Positions 8,313-16,048 of a stretch of DNA of 59,896 nucleotides are shown here, piece by piece. The position numbers and the translations under genes were made by a program. Within the stretch, counting starts at the first letter, position 1. Each line of letters starts with the position of its first letter. Where the stretch lies: contig CAJPUK010000001.1 in assembly GCA_905373785.1 (NCBI GenBank), forward strand, positions 1 through 59,896, written 5' to 3'. The DNA comes from an uncultured Johnsonella sp. (lineage in GTDB: Bacteria > Bacillota > Clostridia > Lachnospirales > Lachnospiraceae). The notes beneath the pieces were generated by a model. The model was not told the DNA's origin. It ran no database searches and worked only from the letters and a program-made list of their open reading frames with translations.

Positions 8313-8585
8313 ATGATAAATATTCGTCCGGTATCTGACTTAAGGAATAAATTCCCTGAGATCGAAGAAACTGTTATTAATTCAAATGCACCTGTATTTC
8401 TTACTAAAAATGGTTATGGAGTAATGGTATTAATGAGTATTGAACAATATTCTGTACTTAGTGACAGCTTTGAGAAAAAACTTGATGAAGCTGATGCTTA
8501 TGCACAAAATTCTCCTATACGCCTTTCCAAATCAGAAGTCTTTAATAAAGCAAGGAAGATAATAGATGAAAAAGCAAAGCTATAA
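8313..8585 (+). CDS. Phd/YefM family antitoxin
   Basis: A 90-aa protein with the Phd/YefM N-terminal DNA-binding fold: IRPVSDLRNKFPEIEE followed by PVFLTKNGYGVMVLMSIEQY. The C-terminal half is charged and probably disordered, the part that wraps the toxin. AGGAGG precedes the ATG. It overlaps the toxin gene by 20 bp, typical of translationally coupled type II modules. It would neutralise the downstream RelE/ParE-like toxin and repress the operon. Confidence 0.88.
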   Translation: MINIRPVSDLRNKFPEIEETVINSNAPVFLTKNGYGVMVLMSIEQYSVLSDSFEKKLDEADAYAQNSPIRLSKSEVFNKARKIIDEKAKL

Positions 8586-8883
8586 ATTAACTTTCCTTCC
8601 GCTTTTTGAAGAAGATTTAATTGCAATTACAGACTATATAGCTAACACGCTTAATAATCCAAATGCGGCGCATAACTTAATTGATGATATTGAGACTGCA
8701 ATCATCAATAGACTTAAAATGCCTCTTTCATTTGCTCCATATAAATCATCAAAATTAAGAAAGCATACTTACTATAGGATCAATGTTCGCAACTTTTCTG
8801 TATTCTATGTTGTAATCGGTAATACAATGGAAGTACGAAGGCTCCTGTACTCAAAGCAAAATATAGATGAGCTACTAAGTTAA
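8566..8883 (+). CDS. RelE/ParE family toxin
   Basis: A 105-aa protein of the RelE/ParE superfamily: the LTFLPLFEEDLIAITDYIANTL N-terminal helices, a central PLSFAPYKSSKLRKHTYYRI segment and the C-terminal FSVFYVVIGNTMEVRRLLYSKQN strands. Members either cleave mRNA on the ribosome (RelE) or poison gyrase (ParE); sequence by eye does not decide which. The stop at 8881-8883 directly abuts the second 91-bp element. The frame looks intact, so the module is probably functional. Confidence 0.88.
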   Translation: MKKQSYKLTFLPLFEEDLIAITDYIANTLNNPNAAHNLIDDIETAIINRLKMPLSFAPYKSSKLRKHTYYRINVRNFSVFYVVIGNTMEVRRLLYSKQNIDELLS

Positions 8884-8974
8884 AGAGGCTGTTGCACTAA
8901 GAATAAAATATACAAAATACAGCAGTGAGTCAAAACCACTCTATAAAGTATTATTTTATTTTAATGCAACAGCC
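8884..8974. mobile_element. 91-bp palindromic-end element, copy 2 (MITE-like)
   Basis: Identical along its whole length to 7981-8071 and in the same orientation. It begins one base after the toxin stop codon. The pair encloses the toxin-antitoxin module (8072-8883). Confidence 0.75.
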
Positions 8975-9001
8975 TTTTTTGATTTTTCTGAGAAACTATT
9001 G

Positions 9002-9109
9002 TAGTGTATCATTGATATCCGACCTTATTACTACTTTGTTGATATATCGTAATACTATATAATAAGGAGAACTGAGCTTCGATTTAATAATCAACGATAT
9101 ATTACACTA
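9002..9109. mobile_element. MITE-like element with TAGTGTAT ends (copy 1)
   Basis: Inverted ends TAGTGTATCATTGAT and ATCAACGATATATTACACTA bound 108 bp without coding capacity. The internal CCTTATTA-TACTTTGTT and TATATAATAA segments are shared with 56392-56524, so these are two copies of one family. Confidence 0.55.
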
Positions 9110-9129
9110 TTATGTTAATGTAACCTTTT

Positions 9130-9290
9130 TTATAATAACCTTGCTTATCATAGCAAATTCCATTTCTATTATTCTTTATACAGTTTTCCTTTATTTAATA
9201 ATAACCTCAATCTTTTTCTCCTTTATGTTTATCTGATTATCATGTATGCAGCCTAATTTTATTTAATAATAACCTTGGCTATCATAACTT
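9130..9290 (-). repeat. Repeated 3' tail of the carbohydrate-binding lipoprotein gene
   Basis: The last codons of the gene at 9263 (encoding SYDSQGYY) lie in a segment (GGTTATTATTAAATAAA) repeated twice further downstream. One copy, near 9130-9165, still reads YDKQGYYKK in an open frame. It looks like a repeat-coded tail partly left outside the gene by a new stop codon. Confidence 0.55.
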
Positions 9291-11227
9291 CCCCGGTCTT
9301 GGTTATCCTGTGGATATTGTCCTCCTTCCCATGCACCATTATCCCAAGAATTGTTTTCCCAACCATATTGTTCCCGATTGTCAAAGTTTCTGCCTCTTCC
9401 TCCTCTTGCATCTTGATTATTTGAAGAGCTGCCATGTTTGCCTTCTGAACTTCCTCTTCTGTCAGGCGGCTGCTGTCCGTTCGGTTCGCCAAAGCCGCCT
9501 ACTTGTCTTCTGCCGGGTCTGCTCTGTCCATTGCCTTGTGATCCGCCTTGACCGCCTCCTTGCGGTCCACCAAAGCCGCCGCCTTGTCTTCTGCCGGGTC
9601 TGCCCTGTCCGCTGTCTTGTGATCCGTCTTGACCGCCACCTTGCGAACCACCAAAGCCACCTCCTTTTGAGCTACCTTGGTCGCCGCCTTGTGGTCCTCC
9701 AAAACCACCCTGTCCGCCGGGACCTCCAAAACCTCCGCCTTGTGGTCCGCCCTGTCCGCCGGGACCTCCAAAACCTCCGCTACTTGTACCCAGACTTGAG
9801 CTTACTGAGTTTATAGTTACAGTTTGCTCTGTATCGCCCGTTTTTAGGGTGTAGGTTTTGCCTGTTTCAAGGCTTGGAAGTGAAATTACAGCTGTGGCGA
9901 ATTCTTTTTCAGCCACAAATTCTATCAACTTAGTTTGAGACTCATCACTTAAAGTTATAGTAGTTCCTGCTGCCTGTGTGCTGTCATAATACACATTTAT
10001 GAAGTTTTGGCTTGAGTCCTCCGAAAATGTTTGGAACATTCCAAAACTTCCGGCTCCTACATATACTCCCCCGCTAATCTTAGCTTCTCCGTTGTAATCC
10101 AAAGTGCCGTCACCACCGCTTGTAGGTCCGCTTATATAGGTTTCACCACCCTCTATATATAAGTCTCCGTTGGAGTCTATAGCATCTCCTGAGGCATTAA
10201 TATTAACCGTACCTCCTGCTATACGCACTTCTACACCGTCTTGGTCTTGGTTTCCAAGCATCTCTTTTTCAGCATCACTTACACTGTCATCGTACTTGGT
10301 TCTTGCGTTTATTCCGTCATCAGTTGCGCTTATATCTACATTTCCCCCGTAGATTTCTACAGTAAGACCCTCGAGACCTTCTTCTGATTTTTCTATATTT
10401 ATATCTCCGTCATATATATTGAGTTCTCCGTCTGAGGTAAAGCCTTTACCTGTTGCATTTACTTTGAAAGTTCCGGCTTCTACCGTAGGTGCATCCTTGG
10501 CTCTTACAGCATTATCCACTGATGTAAGGTCAAAATTTCCTGAAATGATTGCTAATGTATCCTTAGTCTTGATTGCGGTTTTATAATTTGCATTTACTTT
10601 AAGCGTACCGCTTCCGTTTATTACAAGGTCATTTTTTATAAATAAGGTCGCATCCGGCTCGTCTTCTCCATCCGCAAAGGTATAGTTACTTGTATCACTT
10701 AAGATATTTTCAGTCGACTCCGCTAAGGTAAGTATTACCTTTTTACCGTCAGCCGCATAAATTGCCGGACCGCTTTCACTGTTTATCTCCACTCCGTTAA
10801 GTACAAGGTGTACTACCGCACTGTCTTTGGCATCTATGTATACCTGACCTGTAAACTTACCGCTTAGCACATAGGTGCCTGAGCTTGTTATATTGACCTT
10901 GCCGTCAGAGTAATTAGCTCCCGAGCCTTCTATCTCAGCTTCGCTGCCGTTTAATGTAATTATAGTTGAACTTGACTTATCCCAACTTGTGTTAAGATCT
11001 TCTTCGGAATATATACTGCTTAGATCTCTGTTACTTGTACTTGTAGTCTTGGTTTCATTATCTTTGCTTTCAGTATCGCTACTCTTGACACTGCTTGTCT
11101 GCTGTACGCTTATGGTACTTTCATTGCTGCTGTTCTTTGCCGCATTTGCAGCACAACCTGTTATAGTAAATCCCATTAAGGATAGGCTAAGTAACCAAGC
11201 TGCCATTTTTATTTCACTTTTTTTCAT
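9263..11227 (-). CDS. Cthe_2159-like carbohydrate-binding beta-helix lipoprotein with Gly-rich tail
   Basis: A 654-aa exported lipoprotein: N-terminal MKKSEIK, hydrophobic core, lipobox ITGC with Cys25. Residues 30-100 are a Ser/Thr-rich spacer. Residues about 105-460 carry repeated short strands (VHLVLNGVEI, INIYDG and VEIYGGNVDISATDDGIN-type turns), matching the beta-helical carbohydrate-binding domain called DUF4353/Cthe_2159, which binds acidic or cellulosic polysaccharide in studied members. From about 475 the chain is GGFGGPQGGGQ low-complexity sequence ending in Gln/Tyr/Asn/Gly. It lies downstream of DUF4956 and VTC genes, a recurrent neighbourhood. The C-terminal codons sit in a repeat that continues past the stop. 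Confidence 0.8.
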   Translation of the reverse strand: MKKSEIKMAAWLLSLSLMGFTITGCAANAAKNSSNESTISVQQTSSVKSSDTESKDNETKTTSTSNRDLSSIYSEEDLNTSWDKSSSTIITLNGSEAEIEGSGANYSDGKVNITSSGTYVLSGKFTGQVYIDAKDSAVVHLVLNGVEINSESGPAIYAADGKKVILTLAESTENILSDTSNYTFADGEDEPDATLFIKNDLVINGSGTLKVNANYKTAIKTKDTLAIISGNFDLTSVDNAVRAKDAPTVEAGTFKVNATGKGFTSDGELNIYDGDINIEKSEEGLEGLTVEIYGGNVDISATDDGINARTKYDDSVSDAEKEMLGNQDQDGVEVRIAGGTVNINASGDAIDSNGDLYIEGGETYISGPTSGGDGTLDYNGEAKISGGVYVGAGSFGMFQTFSEDSSQNFINVYYDSTQAAGTTITLSDESQTKLIEFVAEKEFATAVISLPSLETGKTYTLKTGDTEQTVTINSVSSSLGTSSGGFGGPGGQGGPQGGGFGGPGGQGGFGGPQGGDQGSSKGGGFGGSQGGGQDGSQDSGQGRPGRRQGGGFGGPQGGGQGGSQGNGQSRPGRRQVGGFGEPNGQQPPDRRGSSEGKHGSSSNNQDARGGRGRNFDNREQYGWENNSWDNGAWEGGQYPQDNQDRGSYDSQGYY

Positions 11228-11497
11228 AATCTATCTGCCTTTCTGTTGCTGTCTTCTATATTCTTTTTTGTATTTAGTTTGAAATATCATAAATGTATCC
11301 AATATCCACTCCTTATATAAGCCTCTTTGTAGATCGGTGCTCAAAGAAAACGATGTACCGGTTCAACCACAACCGGCCCTCTTTTGGCAATCAAACAAGC
11401 TTTACAATCTGTAATAAATGTGTCGAAACTTTATTAACAGTACTACGAGTATGATTGAAATATGAGTGTTTTGACTGAGTGTCTATATTGCAACCTA
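11228..11497 (-). other. 270-bp leader between DUF4956 and lipoprotein genes
   Basis: No ORF of interest. The minus strand can form an ACCGGTT/AACCGG hairpin near 11357-11380, followed by A/T-rich DNA to the lipoprotein start. It may hold an internal promoter or an attenuator; no known riboswitch was recognised. Confidence 0.3.
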
Positions 11498-12172
11498 TTA
11501 CAATTGCATATTCTCTACTCCCGGCTTAGCGCAGGTTATGTTAAGATTACCGTTTCTGACTCTTATGTCATCAAGCATAGCTTTTTCTTTACTTACATTT
11601 TTTTCTGTTATCAGGTAATGAAGCTCATAAAGGCTTCCCATGTTAATTGTTCTTACCTTTTGAAGTTCGGCTCTTTTGGTGTATTTATTAAATACCTCAT
11701 CAAATGCCGTATCGTAGTCCATATTTTCCGCTATAGTTATTTTAAGCTCTCTATCATTAACAGCCTTTGACTGTATGTAGCTTATGATAAGAGTTATTAT
11801 ACAAACCATTAAAAGTAAGATACAGCTTATTCCCACATAGCCCATACCGTTTGCAAGCCCCATTCCCATTGATATGAATATACTGGCTATCTCTCTGGAT
11901 GTACCCGGCATCGAACGAAATCTTACCAATGAAAATGCCCCCGCAACCGCAACTCCGGTTCCTAAGTTACCGTTTACCACCATGATTACCGATTGAACTA
12001 TTAAGGGTAATAATATCAGTGTCAAACTGAAGTTCAAACTTGTTTTATTTTTGTATGAATGAACCAAGGACAGCACTATTCCCAAAACCACAGAAACCGT
12101 TGAACATATTATAAATTCATTAAGGCTTATGCTTGAGGTTGAAGCCACCCTTGCAAGTATACTGTTAAGCAT
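11498..12172 (-). CDS. DUF4956 domain membrane protein
   Basis: A 224-aa protein with about four hydrophobic segments in residues 15-130 and a soluble C-terminal half. The conserved DUF4956 signature is clear: GTGVAVAGAFSLVRFRS followed by PGTSREIASIF. The function of the family is not established. It is often found beside VTC-type polyphosphate polymerase domains and CotH or carbohydrate-binding surface proteins, as here. An AGGAGG site precedes the ATG. The likely role, inferred from context, is a membrane partner of the upstream VTC enzyme. Confidence 0.85.
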   Translation of the reverse strand: MLNSILARVASTSSISLNEFIICSTVSVVLGIVLSLVHSYKNKTSLNFSLTLILLPLIVQSVIMVVNGNLGTGVAVAGAFSLVRFRSMPGTSREIASIFISMGMGLANGMGYVGISCILLLMVCIITLIISYIQSKAVNDRELKITIAENMDYDTAFDEVFNKYTKRAELQKVRTINMGSLYELHYLITEKNVSKEKAMLDDIRVRNGNLNITCAKPGVENMQL

Positions 12173-12189
12173 TTTGCTCCTCCTGTTTT

Positions 12190-12365
12190 TATTTTTAGAT
12201 ATTTATTTTTAGTGTTGCTACACAGACACTGCTGCAAGTTTGCCTACCGCTATTTCTCTTATTTGCAGATGCAAACCTGCCTACCTCTATCTGCTTTTTA
12301 GATATTTATCGTTTAGTGATACTAAACAGATGCCGCCGCACACCTGCCTACCGCTATCTTTCTTT
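12190..12365 (-). repeat. Tandem repeat covering the 3' end of the VTC gene
   Basis: Three units each contain (A)TAG(C/A)GGTAGGCA on the minus strand. The outer two are about 67 bp and end in ATAAATATCTAAAAA; the middle one is short. The first unit encodes the VTC C-terminus (KIAVGRCAAASV) and its stop, and includes a GTTTAGT/ACTAAAC hairpin. Confidence 0.6.
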
Positions 12366-13074
12366 TTGAAGCTATATTTATATTTTTATATATAGTTGAC
12401 TTATAGTATTCTCCATACTTGGAAAATGAACTTTGATATATATTAAGTTTTGATAATATATGACATAACCACAGCGGCATTGCCATATTGATTTTAACCT
12501 CCATTATATAAAAATCCTTTCCCAAAAGATCTATATTACATTGTCTTTTTGTTATATCAAGATTATAATCTCTTGCAACTATATTAGTGTCAAAGGTTAT
12601 TCTAAACTCCGCATCATCTATCCCATAATAAGCCAGTCTGTCATAGGCTATATATACCTTGGGTTCCAAATCAAGATTATGCTTCATGTATTCTATTTCT
12701 TTAAATATCTGTTCTTTTTTTAATTTTTCAGGGCTTATATTATTATATAAATACGCCCTTGCCTCATTAAGCTTTAATGCTATACGCCTTTTATATACTA
12801 CATGTTGATACTTTTTCTTTATTTCTATAAATACTTCACTTTTATCACTTGGCACTCCGTATGCTCTAAGTCTTAGTTTTTCTTTATATAAAGGTTTTTC
12901 CAATGAATGTCTTATCAAATAAAAATTCTCAGTATCAAAGTATATGTTTGATATAGTATGTTTGCCATAGTCATCAAGTTTCATATATTTTTTAATTTCC
13001 TGCATAAGTTCTTCATATTTGTACTTTGGAACTATATACTTCTTTTCTATTCTTTCAAATATTCGCTTTGCCAT
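12322..13074 (-). CDS. VTC-domain polyphosphate polymerase-like protein
   Basis: A 250-aa protein of the triphosphate tunnel metalloenzyme fold related to the yeast VTC4 catalytic domain. Basic and acidic strands of the tunnel are visible: FERIEKKYIVP at the N-terminus, SNIYFDTENF, KEKLRLRAYG, VFIEIKKKYQHVVYKRR, and later YIAYDRLAYY and IMEVKI. The start ATG at 13074 has a perfect AGGAGGTGAT site; the frame opens 16 codons earlier without support. VTC4-type domains make polyphosphate from NTPs; whether bacterial stand-alone versions do so is inferred. It is followed by DUF4956 and a surface lipoprotein. Confidence 0.85.
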   Translation of the reverse strand: MAKRIFERIEKKYIVPKYKYEELMQEIKKYMKLDDYGKHTISNIYFDTENFYLIRHSLEKPLYKEKLRLRAYGVPSDKSEVFIEIKKKYQHVVYKRRIALKLNEARAYLYNNISPEKLKKEQIFKEIEYMKHNLDLEPKVYIAYDRLAYYGIDDAEFRITFDTNIVARDYNLDITKRQCNIDLLGKDFYIMEVKINMAMPLWLCHILSKLNIYQSSFSKYGEYYKSTIYKNINIASKRKIAVGRCAAASV

Positions 13075-13232
13075 ATCATCACCTCCTGTCGCATATAATA
13101 AAGTACTAAACTGAAAATACACTTAAAAAAGAAAATAAAATAATAAATCTCTTAGAGGTGCTTTATCCTGCCCACTTGATTGCAAGACGAAGTTCTCCAA
13201 AAGGTTATAGTTTCCGTAGAATATTTTTGCAA

Positions 13233-13270
13233 AATAAAAAAGCACCCCTTTTACAGAGTACTTTTTTATT
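13233..13270 (-). terminator. Terminator after the SPFH protein gene
   Basis: Inverted repeat AATAAAAAAGCAC / GTACTTTTTTATT with one mismatch and a 12-nt loop, ending in T-rich sequence on both strands. Probably bidirectional, but only the minus-strand gene needs it. Confidence 0.75.
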
Positions 13271-13304
13271 TGAGTGCATTATAATTTATAAATTTCTAAA
13301 ATAA

Positions 13305-14768
13305 TCAGATCTTGTCGTTTTCATCAAATATATCGCCGCAATTAGGGCAGAACTTAGGTGCAGCCGCTCCCGGTGCCGGTGTCCATCCACACTTATCACA
13401 CTTAAAGCCTCCTGTACTTTCAGGCTTCTTAGAACCGCAGTTTGAGCAGAACTTAGTTGTATTATGCTGACCGCAACCACATACCCACTCTCCATCTGCT
13501 GTTGCATTTACTTGAGTTTGTCCTCCAACCTGACCTACGAAACCGTCCGGCTGTGCCTGCTGTCCTTGCTGAGACATTCCCTGCTGCGGATAACCTTGTT
13601 GTGGCTGTCCCTGCTGCTGATAGCCCTGTTGAGACATTCCTTGCTGATAACCCTGCTGTGGCTGTCCTTGCTGGTATCCTTGCTGTGGCATTCCCTGTTG
13701 GTAGCCTTGTTGGGGCATTCCCTGCTGGTAGCCTCCGTATTGCTGATTTTGCATCTGTTGTTGCTGTGCCATACCGTAAAGTGCTGTAGAGTTAGCTCCG
13801 CCGGCAGCATTAGCCATGTTCATACCTGCAAATGCCATCATAGGACCGGTACTTGTATTGGAAGCTGCCGCCTTCATAGCATCGGCTTGAGCGCTTACAA
13901 GGTGTGCCGCTGCCATATCCGCACTTCTGAATACCGCGTTCTTTTGTAATTCCTTGATCATATTTTGATCTTCTTCAGAAGCTGTTGCTGAACGAAGAGT
14001 AAGCTTATCAAGCTCTACACCATAATCTTCTTTCCAATTCTCAAGTTCTTTTTTGGTTTCCTTGCTTATAACATCTACGTTACCTGTAAGTTGGTAATAT
14101 CTTACTCCCTGATCTGCAACTCTTGTAAATGCCGGTTGAAAAGCATGTACCAATTCCGCAGTAAGCTGCTTATTTAGATCTGCCTTGTCATATCTGTCCG
14201 TAACATTACCCGCAAGTTTCTTGTAGAAGATTATAGGGTCTGAAAGGGTATAACTGAATTCACCGTGGCTACGTATACCTATCTCTATATCAAGGCTTAT
14301 ATTCTTATCTATAACACGGAAAGGTATAGGGCTGGCTGTACCGTATTTATTATCTGTAATAATCTTGGTATTAAAGTAATACACTCTTTGGTCATGACCG
14401 GTCTCGCCACCGTAAGTAAACCTTCTTCCGAATTGCTTAAAGCTTGCTACGATACTTTCACCGAACTTACCTGCAAATATACTCGGCTCCGTATTATTGT
14501 GGAATACATATTCCCCGGCTTCGGCAGATACCTCAACTATAGCTCCGTTATCAACTATCATCATACACTGACCTTCATTGATGACTATTTTTGAGCCGTT
14601 GGAGATAATATTATCAGAAGCTTTGTTATTCTGCCCTCTCGAAGTCTGTACCTTGGTACCCTTTACCATCAAAGTATTATTATCTATAGTGTCACAATAA
14701 AAATACTCCAAAAATTGGTCGGATATTACTCCACCTGCGGTGTCCATAACTAATTTAATAAGTCCCAT
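13305..14768 (-). CDS. YdjI-like SPFH-domain protein with QG-rich repeats and zinc ribbons
   Basis: About 487 aa. Residues 1-300 form an SPFH/virion-core-like domain (MGLIKLVMD, INEGQCMMIVDNGAIVEVSAEAGEY, later a helical YGVELDKLTLRSA segment). Residues about 330-400 are a low-complexity Gln/Gly/Tyr region of QQGMPQQGYQ-type repeats. The C-terminus has two Cys4 ribbons (CGCGQHNTTKFCSNCG, then CDKCG...CPNCG). In Bacillus, YdjI recruits a PspA-type protein to the membrane during envelope stress; no pspA-like gene is next to it here. ATG at 14768 is preferred over 14774 because the GGAG is then 8 nt away. Confidence 0.82.
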   Translation of the reverse strand: MGLIKLVMDTAGGVISDQFLEYFYCDTIDNNTLMVKGTKVQTSRGQNNKASDNIISNGSKIVINEGQCMMIVDNGAIVEVSAEAGEYVFHNNTEPSIFAGKFGESIVASFKQFGRRFTYGGETGHDQRVYYFNTKIITDNKYGTASPIPFRVIDKNISLDIEIGIRSHGEFSYTLSDPIIFYKKLAGNVTDRYDKADLNKQLTAELVHAFQPAFTRVADQGVRYYQLTGNVDVISKETKKELENWKEDYGVELDKLTLRSATASEEDQNMIKELQKNAVFRSADMAAAHLVSAQADAMKAAASNTSTGPMMAFAGMNMANAAGGANSTALYGMAQQQQMQNQQYGGYQQGMPQQGYQQGMPQQGYQQGQPQQGYQQGMSQQGYQQQGQPQQGYPQQGMSQQGQQAQPDGFVGQVGGQTQVNATADGEWVCGCGQHNTTKFCSNCGSKKPESTGGFKCDKCGWTPAPGAAAPKFCPNCGDIFDENDKI

Positions 14769-14781
14769 AAGCATTTCTCCT

Positions 14782-15330
14782 TTAAATAGTTAGATTTCTA
14801 TAAGCATAAGCGCTTAACGCTGCTACTGTTTTACCGTCTTTTATGACTCCAGTATATACCATTTTCATCAAATCATCAAGTGCCCACGCTTCTATCTCAA
14901 TATCTTCATCTTCATCTAAGTTTTGTTTTGAAATTCTTAAGTTTTTTGCTATATATATTTCTATTTCTTCATCACAAAAAGCAACCGTAGTATTTACTGT
15001 TATAAGGTATTCCAAATCATCGGGACTTGCAACCTTGTATCCGGTTTCTTCTTCAAGCTCTCTAAATGCACACAACCTCTTATCCTCACCCGGACTGTCG
15101 ACCTTACCTGCCGGTATCTCTAAAGTAAACCTGTCAAGAGCATTCCTATATTGTCTGACCATCAGTATCTTGCCGTCTTCTCTTACAGGAATCACTGCGG
15201 CAGCACCGTCATGATGTATAAAGTCCCATATTACTTCCTTGTTGCTTTCGGTCTCCATATAGTCTTTATATACCTTTAATATAACACCCTGATATGCCAA
15301 TTCCCTTTTCTTTCTTTTAATACTTTTCAT
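14782..15330 (-). CDS. nudF: Nudix hydrolase, ADP-ribose pyrophosphatase type
   Basis: A 182-aa enzyme that would cleave ADP-ribose or related nucleoside diphosphate sugars. The Nudix box is visible around residues 85-110: GKVDSPGEDKRLCAFRELEE followed by ETGY, with one extra residue between the first Gly and Glu relative to the strict consensus. EIPAGK precedes it as in ADP-ribose pyrophosphatases. ATG at 15330 has GGAG 6 nt upstream; the frame can extend to a GTG at 15342. It lies just upstream of the SPFH gene on the same strand (gap of about 13 bp) and may be co-transcribed. Confidence 0.9.
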   Translation of the reverse strand: MKSIKRKKRELAYQGVILKVYKDYMETESNKEVIWDFIHHDGAAAVIPVREDGKILMVRQYRNALDRFTLEIPAGKVDSPGEDKRLCAFRELEEETGYKVASPDDLEYLITVNTTVAFCDEEIEIYIAKNLRISKQNLDEDEDIEIEAWALDDLMKMVYTGVIKDGKTVAALSAYAYRNLTI

Positions 15331-15450
15331 AGTCATCTCCACAGTTTTCTTTTAATTTTCCGGATCATTGTTTTGAGTTTGCTTATCTAAGCTTGTTCAA
15401 TGTATTATAAACCGGTTGTACCTCAAGCCTGCCGGGCTTTTTAAACTCGC

Positions 15451-16026
15451 TTAAATGAATTCTTTTATATCACAATACCTATATCCCTGCCTTAAAAGGT
15501 AATTGATAACCTTTCTTTTTGAGTCCGCATCACTTAGATTATAATAATCCTTTTTTCTAAGCAGGGCTTCTATATTATCATACTCATTAAGATGTAATTC
15601 TTCAAGTTTTGCATCTATTACTTTTTTATCAAAGCCCTTTTCTATCAATTTATTTTTAAGGAAGAGTTTGCTTTTTTTAGTCTTATTGGCATTTATATAT
15701 CTTTCTATGTAATCCATATCATCTATATAATGCTTAGAGACGGCAAAGCTTACCGCCTCTTCCACCAAATCTTTCGGATAACTTTCCGTAAGCTTACGCC
15801 TAAGAGCATGGGAGTTATAATCTCTGGCACTTAAGAGATAGAGCAATCTTTTGTATATACGTTCTTTAAGTATAGGATATATTTTTTCATATAAATTTTC
15901 AAAGTACTCATTTTCTTTAAGTTCAAAAGTATCAACTTCTTTGTTATATAGACAAAAACTTATACCTTCTTCAGTAATGATTTTCTTCTTTGTACTGCTT
16001 ATAGAAATTATTTTTTTAATATACAT
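15451..16026 (-). CDS. recX: Regulatory protein RecX
   Basis: A 191-aa RecX, an inhibitor that caps or destabilises RecA filaments. The three-helix repeats are clear: LLYLLSARDYNSHALRRKL, AVSFAVSKHYIDDMDYIERYI, and RKVINYLLRQGYRYCDI at the C-terminus. It lies 22 bp downstream of recA with a weak ribosome binding site, so it is probably translated at a lower level from the recA transcript and induced with it by DNA damage. Confidence 0.95.
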   Translation of the reverse strand: MYIKKIISISSTKKKIITEEGISFCLYNKEVDTFELKENEYFENLYEKIYPILKERIYKRLLYLLSARDYNSHALRRKLTESYPKDLVEEAVSFAVSKHYIDDMDYIERYINANKTKKSKLFLKNKLIEKGFDKKVIDAKLEELHLNEYDNIEALLRKKDYYNLSDADSKRKVINYLLRQGYRYCDIKEFI

Positions 16027-16048
16027 ATATTTGCTTTAGCATTAATAT

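Noticed and set aside
9310..9816. 168-codon plus-strand frame opposite the lipoprotein tail
   Set aside because: It is an antisense shadow of the Gly-rich repeats, with Leu/Arg/Val-rich composition and no start signal.
11340..11400. Riboswitch in the lipoprotein leader
   Set aside because: There is an ACCGGTT/AACCGG hairpin, but conserved nucleotides of known riboswitch classes were not recognised.
13550..13740. CRISPR-like periodicity in CAAGGATACCAGCAAGG-type repeats
   Set aside because: The repeats are in frame and encode the QQGMPQQGYQ region of the SPFH protein; there are no unique spacers and no cas genes.
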